Assembly: GCF_001625195.1 (NCBI RefSeq)
Contig: NC_054389.1
Location: forward strand, 11,280,520-11,344,519
Reading direction: 5' to 3'
Source of the DNA: Drechmeria coniospora
Lineage: Eukaryota > Ascomycota > Sordariomycetes > Hypocreales > Ophiocordycipitaceae
Length of the DNA: 64,000 nucleotides
Below are positions 32,537-43,136 of this stretch, piece by piece. The notes below the pieces were generated by a model, which searched no databases, was not told the DNA's origin, and saw only the letters and a list, made by a program, of their open reading frames with translations. The first letter of the stretch is position 1. The number at the start of each line of letters is the position of its first letter. A program made the translations under genes and the position numbers.

Positions 32537-32554
32537 CAAGGGACGTCGGGGTTG

Positions 32555-32744
32555 TCCTGCTCGACCGCTTCAGCACGCTGCACATTGCCGTAAGCATCCC
32601 GCTCATCACCTACACTTCTCTCCTTCATCAGGTAGCGTTTAGGAAGAGTTATGAATTCTCACCGCTCATGTTGACGAGCTCGTACGCGGCGATAGGCGTC
32701 GTCGGGAGCTGGCTCGGATTCATGGTGGCTTATTTTACATGCTG
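32555..32744 (+). pseudogene. Tandem duplicate of the last 190 bp of ALG8
   Basis: Bases 32555-32744 align without gaps to 32346-32535, a fixed offset of 209. I count 13 differences and every one is a transition. The copy starts 18 bp after the ALG8 stop. It still reads through ([17 protein letters not shown] ... [13 protein letters not shown]) but has no stop at the equivalent place (TGCTGT instead of TGCTGA) and no start, so it is a gene fragment, possibly transcribed as ALG8 3' UTR. Confidence 0.93.
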
Positions 32745-35700
32745 TACAGTACGTCAGGGACGGCGGTGTCGCTGCTGTAGCATTTCCTGCCATGTCCGAA
32801 AATGCCTTTCGTAGCATTTCTTCATCAAGGCATGATCAGATACTGATGGGCTCACGATCGGTCTTGGCCATGATTCTTCTGTGTGCGAATCCTGAGCGTA
32901 GGCACTGGCTTTGGGGGTTGATTGCTGATTGATTGTTGATTGATTGTTGATTGATTGTCCATCGAGGACATGCGGCGCAGTCTGGGCCATCGCTGCCGCT
33001 GAGTCAGCGCCAAAGGCCAGAAAAATGGGTCACTCCGCAACGATGAGACGTGGGTGGGAAGGACCAGATGAAAGAAAGGTGCCGTGCTCGTTTTGGTGCA
33101 CGCCGTTTGGGTGCAGTGCAGACAGGAAAATGGGCGATAAATGGGTTATAGCTAGGGCTTCACGATGCGAATTGTGACCAGGCCAGAATCTCTACTGGGA
33201 GGAATTTGTACAAAAAGAGGATCACACAATAGCAACGGTGACCGTCCCAGGGCGAGGTGGGATGCCTCCAAGGCTGGGTCAAGGTGACATGGGGCAACGG
33301 AAATTCGAACCAATCGGTTTGCCTCACAGGCCTTGGGCCGGGCGAGCGGAGAATCTTTCATCGATGCAGGGACAAGTCGTCGAGGGCGCGGCGGACGAGA
33401 AGGCGACGGCTGCCCTCTTGAACGACGGGAGAGTTGGCAGGACGGGTCAGGGCAGGCAGGCAGGCAGGCAGGTCGAGAGCTACCGAAAGCCAGGCTCGGC
33501 GGCACGGCACGGAAGCGGCGGTAACTTCTTGGAACGTCGTCTTTCGGGCGTCGTTGGACTTTCCATCGATCCGGCGCGCGGCGGCGAGCAAAATGAATCC
33601 AGGAACGCGGGGGAAATGTGCCATGGCGGGCATGAGGCGGCGCGAAGGGGATCCGGCGGACAAAGGAGTCGTCGGACACGGTCGCGGCCGAAGATGAGTG
33701 GAGATGTGGGAGGCGAGTCGGGGAGAGGGCCTAAGAAGCGGTCTAACCCAAGAAGGAGTCGAGGGGGTGGTGCAGGCAAGGCGGGCGGGCGGGCGGCAGC
33801 GGGTACATTTGGTTGGAGGGAGGCACGCTGGTACGGCGCGCTGGTACTCCGTACGCAGTCGCAGCATAGCGTGCGACTGACTTCATGCTTACTTACAGCA
33901 CCTAGTACAGTACACCTACACTGTTCTCCGTACTAACTTGTACACTTGATTAAGTGTTACTGACTAGCACTAGCACAGTACAGTACTATTTCTCTGTTGA
34001 TGTGCAGTAATTACGGAGTACGGAGTACCTGGTTGCGAATTAATGTGTACCTAGTACCTAATAGTACTTACCGTAGGTGGTACCTAGCCCCCACCTCCGC
34101 CGTGTCTGAAGAGGATTGAACGCGCATTGCAAGTACTTAGTATGACTTGCAAAGTATCGTGTACTGTACTTAAGTACGTGCAGTACAAGTGGTAATATGG
34201 AGGGTACTTGTAGTATTCCGTATGGAGTATTACAGAGCAATACCAAGTACGCGCAGACTGGGTACGCTGTAAATAAGTACGGGGTACGGAGTACATGTAG
34301 TTGTACTGTAAGTACATGTAGGTGTACAGTAAGAACTTGTACTGTAGTTACGTACTTGTTGCGCACCAATTAACCCAAGTAATATTACTTTACTACCACC
34401 GTACGGAGTAATACTGTACTTACTCCATACTGTACATGTACAGTACTGTACTGTAAGTAAAGCAAAGTACTTGCGTTGCAAGTAGGTGTACTCCATAACA
34501 CTCCGTATCCCGCCCGTATCGACTACATGTACATGCAATAACTAGTTTACCAAGCACCAACATGTACCGCCTACAAGTGCATTGCATTGGATTTGCTACC
34601 AGGGTACTCCGAACCCAGCGCAGCGACAACCTGTCGTGTCGTCGGTACTGCACCGCAAGTACACAGTTTGCACACTTGCTTTGGTACTTTGGCTCTCCGT
34701 GCCCCGTACTGTACATGTATATTACTAGGTATGCTCTGGCCCGCTCATCAATCGGAACGCGGAAGCGCATGCTTTGTCAACGGCCGGGGGCTGCCAAGAG
34801 AGTCGCAGAGTCCAAGGCTGATCCGCCTCCATGCCTCTACGGATTCTCGTCATGATCAATGGCGCCTTCCGCAGGCTTCGCTCTCCCGGCTCATGCTGCT
34901 TTGGCCCTGTTGGAATCTCGGTCGGGCGTCGAGAGGCGTGGAGCCCGGCGCCTTGGGTCGCGGCCGTGGCCATGTAGCCTAGCCCTCTGCCGGCCTCGAC
35001 GGCGAGCGAGCGCACAGTACGTCAAGCACGTCGCGCACCTAGATCCGGATGACGGTCGGTGCAAGTGCTGGCAATGTGTAAGTAAGGTTGCACACTTGCT
35101 GCCATGATGCGACCAACGACTAACCTAGCATTAGCATGCCGGAGAGTACATGTACTTTGCTTGCTTGCAGGCGCCTGCTGGTACTCGTCCCTCCATACAT
35201 GCCTCCTGTCTGGCGCCGAGGGCTATTTCGGTACCTGCGCTGGTCGCGGCTCCGAGGTACCATTTTGCGGTGCACGCGCCGGCCAGTGACCTCGCATCGC
35301 TAGGGGCACCCCGTTCCTTTCTCTGTCGTCCCCCCCACAGTTTTCCTTTACTTTCCTTCCTGGTCTCCGTTCACCTCCCGCCGACGCAATTCTTTTTCTC
35401 TTCTTCCACTTCCTTTCTCTCCCGTCGCGTCTTCCCTTCCTGCATCTTCCTCCCACGCCACCACCACGACGGGAACGCTCCCTACATCGACCCCCTGCAT
35501 CGCCCGCTCTCGGGATATATCATCCAGCCATCGCACCCGGAGTCGCGTCTCCTCGGCCGCGTGCGTGTAAGTCGCTAGTCCGCGACGACGACCAAGGACG
35601 ACGACGAGTCCACCACCCATCCGCCCCAGCCTGCCTGCCGACGGCTAGGCAGCGACCACGTCTACGCCTAGGCCTGAGCGGCATACTTTGCATTTTCGGA

Positions 35701-36000
35701 GACGACGACGACGACGACGACGACGGCCGCCGCTCACCCCCGCCCCGACGGCCATCCGGAACGTCAGGCAACGACGAGGCTCCCTGCCGGGCTTGGCTGT
35801 CATTTTCCCTGCCGCAGAGGCTGGCCCGTCGCAGCTCCGGCAAACACGGCCCCCCCAAACACGGCCTCCCTGTTCGTGGATGGGATCCCTCCGGCCTCAA
35901 AGGCCTCTCTTTCTCTCTCCGCCCCTCCCCCTCGGCCCTTCTGCCGCCACCCCGAGCCAGGGTTTTCGGCTGCGTAACTCTCGCCGACCGCTCAGGCATC
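32745..36000. other. Long intergenic region upstream of the ITC1-like gene
   Basis: 32,745-33,200 has GATTGATT repeats near 32,920-32,960. 33,230-33,840 is GC-rich with a GGCA repeat (about 33,457-33,472) and frames without domains. 33,850-34,740 is GTAC-rich. 35,310-35,990 is strongly pyrimidine-rich on the plus strand, with CTTTCC/CTCTC runs, a GAC microsatellite near 35,700-35,725 and few purine runs. This last part is the likely promoter and 5' leader of the gene starting at 36001. Confidence 0.5.
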
Positions 36001-39000
36001 ATGGTAAATGGCCGACGGCGGCGCCCCTGGCATCCAACCCCACCGGCCGGTGGTACGAAGGCTAACACACTTCCCCCCCCCCCCCCAAAGGTTCTCTTCA
36101 AGCGAAAACCGGTGCGCTTCCTTGCCCCGCCCCGTCTCGGCGGCAATGACGCAGAGGTATTTATCCCGTCGACGGTTGCCCGCGAGGCAAGCTTGCTCAC
36201 GTCGTCCCCTTCCCAGGTGTGGCATATCCCCCAGACGGGAGAGGTCTTTACTTCGTACGAGGCGTACTTGAAGCGGTATGTCTCGCCACTCGGGCCCCAA
36301 ACTCGGCCGTTGCCTGCTGACCTCGACCGCCAGGATGGACTTTTACAAGCAGGTAACACACAAACGCCGCCCTGGACCCGGCACCCCGTGGGAGAGAGGA
36401 ATGAAGGCTCACCGACCCCGTCAACAGCGCAGGTTCAACGACCAGATCACCGGCCATTCCGGATTGACCTTTTTCGAGGCTTTCTCCAGCGAGGTTCGCC
36501 GCTCCATCGTGCCCCCGTGCCCCCGTGTCCCCGTCCCCCGTCTGCCCGTCTTCCCGCCTCGGGGATGGCACTTGTTCGCCGCTGACCCTCCTGCTTCGCA
36601 GCTTGCCGGCGGTCGTGAGGTCGAGGCCGCCTTTCCAGAGGCTCTCAAGGGCCCCATCCTCCGCAAGGTCCAGTTCCAGATCGTTTCCCGGCTCGACAAC
36701 CTCGTGGACATGATCTACGACGAATTCAAGCGCGACTTTTACCCGGGCGAGGAGGTTACCGTCACCATGGATGGCGGGGAGCGGGTCCACGGTCTCGTTC
36801 GAGACAAGACAACCTTTGGCCCCAGGATCCTCTCGGATGGCTCCCGATCCCAGCCGGTCACCCGCTATCACGTGAACCTCAAGGACACGGAGGATGAGAG
36901 CATGGTGACGGACGAGCACATCTGCCGCGACCGGGGCATCTTCACAAAGGCCATGCTGAGGTCCTTTATCAAGAAGACGGTCGCTCGGGAGGCGTGGAAC
37001 GGCGCACCCTGGCTCGTCAAGCACGAATACGCGAACCAGTACCACATCGACACGAGGGTGCCCCCGCATCTCCGGCACGACACGAAGCTCCAGGAGCGTA
37101 AGCAGCTGCAGGCTCGGAAGCGTGCGGCGGCCCCGCCTGACGTCAACGGCCACGGGTCCCATCTGCAATCCGGTCCCGTCAGGCTACCCGAGCTCAAGCC
37201 GGCCCCCAAGAGCCAGAAGGGCAAGCATGGCCAGCATCCAAAGGCCATCAAGTGGCCGCTGGGCATGTCCGTCAACGGCGCCCACGCCGTCAACGGTGTC
37301 CACGCCGTCAACGGCGGCACGTACCCGCCCGGCCACTACCGAGACCACCGAGCCGCCGCGGATCCGACGCCGACGCCTCCGCCGCCGCCGCCGCCGCCGC
37401 CGCCCAAGTACCCGATAGAGGACCTGCAGCTGGAGCCCAGGGAGGGAAGCGTGCGGCCTCGACTCAGGTTCATGTGCCGGGACCCTCCGGTCGAGGTCGA
37501 CGACGACGACGGCGCCGCGTCGGCCTACGGCAACATCGACATGGCCTCGGTCGGCTCGCTGCTGGAGACGTGGGACAGCCTCAACGTCTACTGCGAAATC
37601 TTCCAACTCGACTCCTTCACCTTTGACGACTTCGTCGAAGCGATGCAGGTGGCTTCGACCGAGGTCCCGGTTCAGCTGTTCGACGAGATCCACTGCTCCG
37701 TCCTGAAGATCCTCGTCGATTCGGAAAAGGACGGCGGCCGAGTGCGCATCACCCTTCCCGAGCTCGAGGAGGTCGACGCCGAGGCCGGCGACGACGACGA
37801 CGACGACGACGCAGAGACGGCCGAGCCCGAGCCCGAGCCCGCGCCGAAGCCGAGCGGGCGCGCGACGAGGGGCAGCCTCGCCAAGCTCGAGGCCGAACGT
37901 CTCGCGGCCGAGGCGGCGGCGGCCGAGGAGGAGACGCTGCGGGCGGAGCTGGAGTCGAAGCACCGCGCCGACGAGCTGCTCAGGGGGTACGACTGGATCG
38001 AGCACCTTCGAAGACGAGACTTTGCCCGCGGTGGGTGGGAGCGAATCGTCGTCGGCCTCCTGCACCAGCTGTCCAAGCAGGAGCGCTACGAGACGGTGTG
38101 CGAGGAGCTCCTCCACCAGCTCGTCCCGCCCGGCACGGAGCCGACGCAGGAGGCGGTGCAGGAGAGGTACGGCGCGCTCGACGTCAACCACCGCGTCCGG
38201 GCGCTCCAGCTCCTGTGCATGCTCACGATGGAGACGAAGGCGGTCCGGGGCTTCATGGAGGACTGCAGCGAGACCATGACCAAGTACCGCAAGGAACGGA
38301 TCGAGTGGCAGAGGCAGCGCAAGCAAGCGTAAGTGGACCGGCGGACGCGTCGCGAATCGGGCTAACGAGCGTCCAGGACCGAGGACCTGCGTCAGCTCAA
38401 CGACGAGCGAAAGGCGCTGCTGCCCGAGGGCACGCCGTCGGAGGAGGCGGCCAAGGTCGACGAGGACGGCAAGGCGGCGGACCTCGAGGACTCTCAGCTC
38501 GAGAGGGACGACGAGGCCGAGGTCAGCAACGACGAACGAAAGGCGCACGCTCCGACGGGCCGCATCCGGCAGGCGGCGGAGAAGCAGCGCAGGCGCGAGG
38601 AGGAAAAGGAGCGGCTGGCCAAGGAGAAGAAGGAGCTGGCGGAAAAGGCGCGCAAGGAGGCGGTCAAGCTGCCGGGTCCGCAGATGAAGCAGTACAACAA
38701 GCTCCTCAAGGAGATTCAGAAGAAGGAGGGCATCATCAAGGAGTGCGAGGTCGAGATGGCCATCATCGAAAACGACCTGCGCGAGGCCGACTGCCCGAGG
38801 ACGCGGGTGCTGGGCAAGGATCGGTTCTGGAACCGGTACTACTGGTTCGAGCGCAACGGCATGCCGTACGGCGGCCTGCCCAACAGCTCGACGGCCGACG
38901 CCGAGTACGCCAACGGGTGCCTCTGGGTGCAGGGTCCCGACGAGCTCGAGCGCGAGGGGTACATTGACGCGCCGGCCGAGCTGCAGGACGAGTACAGGGC

Positions 39001-39469
39001 TCGCTTCAAGATGACGATCCCGGAGCGCAAGGCGACGGAGGAGGGCGGGACGAGCGTCTTCAACGCGCGGCAGTGGGGCTACCTGTCGGAGGCCGAGGAC
39101 GTCGAACGGCTGATCCACTGGCTCGACCCCCGCGGCTTCAACGAGCTCAAGCTCCGCAAGGAGCTGGTCCACTACAAGGAGAGGATCGCGACGCACATGA
39201 GGAATCGCGGCAGGTACCTCAAGGCCGAGGCCGAGGACGAGGTCAAGGAGGAGGCGGTGGTGAAGCGGACGAGCTCCCGGATCCGCGAGAGGACGCCGGA
39301 GGCGCGCAGCTACCGATGCGCGCGGTGGGTGAACACGATGGCGCTCGACGAGCTCGGCCACCTGCACAGCCATCCGCCGCCGCCGCCGCGGGCGAAGAAG
39401 CAGTCGAGGAAGCGGGAGGCGGCCGCCGAGCCGACGGGCAGGGGGGCGAACAAGGCGCGGCGCAAGTGA
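36001..39469 (+). CDS. ISW2 chromatin-remodelling complex subunit, ITC1-like (WAC/DDT/WHIM protein)
   Basis: Seven coding exons: 36001-36003, 36091-36156, 36217-36275, 36334-36352, 36428-36493, 36602-38328 and 38377-39469, giving 1010 residues. The first coding exon is only the ATG (donor GTAAAT; acceptor AAAG after a C run). Exon 4 is 19 nt. The assembled N-terminus reads MVLFKRKPVRFLAPP, VWHIPQTGEVFTSYEAYLKR, MDFYKQ, then RRFNDQITGHSGLTFFEAFS, the WAC domain. RLDNLVDMIYDEFKRDFYPG follows. A DDT domain lies near residues 380-445 (SVGSLLETWDSLNVYCEIF), WHIM segments from about 535 (WIEHLRRRDFARGGWERIV) and near 790 (VLGKDRFWNRYYWFERNG, GCLWVQGP), and a Lys/Arg-rich tail. Itc1 partners the Isw2 ATPase to position nucleosomes and repress transcription. 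It could equally be named an ACF1-type subunit. Confidence 0.9.
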
Positions 39470-41060
39470 GGGGACGAGGCGAGGAACGATTCGCCGGCGG
39501 TGCCTCGGGAAGGGGGCCGGGCGGTGACGGGGGTTTGATTTTTGTCGCATAGCGAACGGGCGGCGCACGGATCGGTGGGCATGTTTACGAGTACGGCCTC
39601 CTCCTCGTGCTCACGCACACGACTCTCTCATGGCAAGCGGGATGGCTGGTTGATCTCTGGCTTTTCAGGTTGGGCATATCTCCGGATGGATAGAGGTTCC
39701 AGGACAGGGTGGCGACGAGCATAATGCAAGTTGTTTGTTTCATTACGCATCCCAAACCTGTGCGCAGGTCGCGGCGGGAAGCGGCCAGCGTGCGCGCGCG
39801 TACCGGACGTAGGATACGGCGTCTCGAGGGCGTCGCAGAGTTGGTTGGGTGCTGTTGGAGCGTGTGTTGGATGCTGCGACTTTGCACCAGCATTCTCCGT
39901 ACACGTACCAAAGCAGCCCCTATTAATACTCTGCGTAATCCGTACCTCTGGAGTAATTAATTAATACTGCAACACACCAACATGCAATTTTCTGTACAGT
40001 ACTTGTATGCAAGTCAGGCGAACAAATGGAAGCAGTTATCAGTTTGTCGTTGTACGTTGGTTTCGTCCCGGCGAGGCTAGAATGACGCCACAGGAGTATC
40101 CAATCAAGCAGCCAGATGGATATAGGCTCCCCACTCTTTTCATGTGGCTGGTGTGGGGGGCGACATGTAAGTATTTGTACTTCAGTACTTACGTACTCCA
40201 TAGGTGTAAGTAAGTACTCCCCGTAAGTAGGTGTAGTAGGTACTCCGTAGGTGTGAGTAGGTACTCCGTAGGTGTAAGTAGGTTTTCCGAGGTGTAAGTA
40301 GGTAATACTCCGTAGGTGTAAGTAGGCATTCCGCACAAAGTGCAAGTACCTACCAAGACTGTGCATGTGCGAGTAGGCTCCCTGTTCTCTAATTACTTTG
40401 TATTCCGTATTACTTTTGTACTTACTGTACACCTGCCTACTTGCCTAGTACACTTGCTGTGCTTGCATCTACTTGCATACACATCTCCATGGACTTACCT
40501 GCACTGAAAAGTGTACATGTACACTAAATACTCACAAGTACAGTACATATACGTACAAACCTAGGAGGTACCTATTGGCCGTCGACACAACGCTGGCACA
40601 GAGTACACGGTACTTACAAGTACATGTAAATACATGTAGCGAGACTAACTGCTACAGCACGAAAACGTACTCCGTTTTCGGGATTATTTACTCCGTATTA
40701 CTCCGTACCGATCCGTACTAAATGCTCCGTGCCACGCAGAGGTACTCCCCCATGTGTAAGTGTTAGTGTCTACATAGTAGATAGCAGGCAATGCTACCAC
40801 CGGATGATTCGGACCCAACAGATGGCATGGGCACCGAGTATGCAGCAAACGGCAACATTACAAATCGTGCCTTACAGGCAGCAGTCAAGTGACTGCACAG
40901 CCTCGTTGCGCACCTACCATACACACCTACTGCAGCAAACACCGCGTCAAGGGCCTGCAAAGTCCCCTTTCCCAGGGTGTCAAACCTCCCGAGGCAGCAC
41001 AGCAAGCAGGCAGGCAAGTCGGTGCACCCGTAGCAGGGAGCGAGTGACCAAGGGACGACG
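39470..41060. other. Intergenic, GTAC-rich
   Basis: 3' flank of the ITC1-like gene and promoter of the GST gene. From 39,890 to 40,760 it is packed with GTAC/TACTCCGTA words and a 21-bp array (listed separately). No gene is recognisable. Confidence 0.6.
40201..40332. repeat. Degenerate 21-bp tandem array
   Basis: About six units of the form GTAGGTGTAAGTAGGTACTC plus C, with small indels. TACTCCGTA spans the unit junctions, as in the other arrays. Confidence 0.85.
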
Positions 41061-42007
41061 ATGGCGGCCACGGCGACGACCAACGATGATGGGACGGCCA
41101 AGATAACGCTCTACTGGTAAGCGACGGAAATGGGGGGAGCAGCCGCCGCCGTGGCACGCTTCGGCTACGCTGACCGGCCAGGCTCAACAACTCGCGGGCA
41201 CAGAGCATCATCTGGCTCCTCGAGGAGCTCAAGACGACGTACGAGCTCGAGATTTTCCACCGCAACAAGCAGTCGATGCTCGCGCCGCCCAGTCTCGACA
41301 AGATACATCCGCTCGGCAAGTCGCCCGTCGTCGGCATCGCCGCCCCCGGCCGCGAACCGATCCTCCTCGCCGAGAGCGGCCACATAACGCAGTACCTGTG
41401 CGAGCACCTGCCCGAGGGCAAATGGCTCACGCCGCCGCGTTGGAGGGACGGTCAGGAGGGCCGGCTGTGCGGCGAGACGGAGGCCTGGCTGCGCTTTCAG
41501 TACCTGCTGCACTACGTCGAGGGAAGCCTGATGCCCAACCTCGTCATGGCCCTCGTCCTCTCCCGTAAGCCTGCCTGCCGAGATTGCGCGACCGCGAGCA
41601 TCGGGACACGATGGGCGTGACTGACGACGACGGACGCAGGCCTCAAATCCCCCCAGGTCCCCTTCTTCATGCGGCCCATCACCGGCGCGGCGGCCAACCG
41701 CATCTACTCGCTCTTCGTCTTCCCCAACGCCCAAAAGCACCTCGCACTCCTCGACGACTACCTCGCCTCCTCCGGCGGCAAGTACATCTGCGGCAACTCG
41801 CTGACGGCCGCCGACATTCTCCTGAGCTTCCCGCTCATCGTCGCCAAGGACCGCTGGGACGGCATGGGTCGATGGGAAGGGGGCAGCTGGGCCAAGGCGC
41901 ACCCGCGCGTCGCCGCCTACGTGACGTTGCTGGAGACGGAGCCCGGCTACAAGGCAAGCCTCGACAAGGTGGCGAAGATGGACAGCACCGCTTCCGCTTC
42001 TCTCTAG
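41061..42007 (+). CDS. Glutathione S-transferase, GTT1-like
   Basis: Exons 41061-41116, 41182-41564 and 41640-42007 give 268 residues. Donors are both GTAAGC; acceptors are CCAG and GCAG; a GCTGAC branch precedes exon 2. The N-terminal thioredoxin-like domain begins KITLYWLNNSRAQSIIWLLE and contains KIHPLGKSPVV and ILLAESGHITQYLCEHL, the glutathione-site segment with the SNAIL-type AESG. The helical C-terminal domain has LLHYVEGSLMPNLVM and LTAADILLSFPLIVA, both close to yeast Gtt1, an ER-associated GST. Likely role: glutathione conjugation or peroxide detoxification. There is no signal peptide or membrane helix. Same strand as the PPR gene, 1.1 kb apart. Confidence 0.93.
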
Positions 42008-43136
42008 GTCACAGCCAGAGGCGGACGAGGAGAGGAGGCTCGAGCAGGTGCAAGGGCGGATGCGCAACTGGGCATCGCAGCTAGGTCCGAGGACCGGTTG
42101 CTCAACGACAACGCAACGGGTGACGATGTGATGACGGGATGGATACATGTAACTGGAAGGCTTCGTCGTTGGCGAAGGAGGAGGTTGTTGAGAACTGCAG
42201 CCTGTTGTAATGAGCCGACGAGACCCTGCCATTGGCCAGGCGTGAGAATCCCCTGATGGTGACTCTATAGCCGCCAAGTATAGTAACACCACCGGTGCTG
42301 GCACCCAGATATAAATGCAAATTTAGGCGTACGGGGTACTTACGTACGGGATTATAGACGCCGAGTACACCTATAGTATTTCAAGTACAGCAGAAAGCAG
42401 AATGCAATCGGTAACGACTAGGTACTAATATGCCTGAGACTGTTGAAATGCTACGACTCCGTGCCTGTGCAAGTATTACATGTGTAGTACGGCTCACGGA
42501 CGAGGACAGGTGGAACCTAGGTAGTGATTGTGATACATTGGCCTACAATACTCACATGCCCCCTATTTTTGCAATGCTAAAAGAAAAGTACTATATGGAA
42601 AAATTCCATAGAAATACTGATTCATCTGCTCGCAACGGAGCAGTCCTCGATCGGCTGTCAAATAGGAGCAAATGGATTGATATTACTGAGTAAACTGGAT
42701 TCAGATGCATCTCGAATTCGGTGCTGTAGGGGTTGGCACTCTGTGCTACAAAGTACTGCATGCACTATGAAAGTTGAGGCACCTGAGTGCCCATACTTAG
42801 GTACCTGTAAAGACAGTGCCTAGTAGGTACAGTGCCTTGAATTACAGCACCACCATGGCACTAAAATCAAACGCCCAAGTACAAGTCCAGTGGCAGTTGG
42901 CTGCAACAATTTACTTGTACAGCACTCCGCACTCTGTATTAGGTACTTACATACGACGCAGTTAGTACCTTAGGAGGCAACTATACTGTATGTAATTACA
43001 CTGTACGGCGCACCAGCATGTGCTCCAAGTCGACTCCAGAAAAAAAGTCCACCTCCATTCACGTCATCAACCAACCTCCTCCTCCTCCTCCTCCTGCATC
43101 CATCGCAGACAACGGCCGTCGGCGTGCAGCTGCGCC
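42008..43136. other. Intergenic
   Basis: 3' flank of GST and promoter of the PPR gene. 42,300-43,000 is AT-richer with GTAC words. An 87-codon plus frame at 42430-42693 has no recognisable domain and is not called. CCT repeats near 43,076-43,095 lie in the leader of the PPR gene. Confidence 0.55.

Noticed and set aside
32530..32814. 95-codon frame after ALG8 as a separate gene
   Set aside because: Entirely explained by the 190-bp duplicate of the ALG8 end.
33295..33325. GGTTCGAATT on the minus strand resembling a tRNA T arm
   Set aside because: No T-stem pairing and no cloverleaf upstream.
37184..39568. 794-codon minus-strand frame
   Set aside because: Leu/Arg-rich antisense shadow of the ITC1-like gene.
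42430..42693. 87-codon plus-strand frame
   Set aside because: No domain, no promoter signature, set in GTAC-rich intergenic DNA; could be chance.
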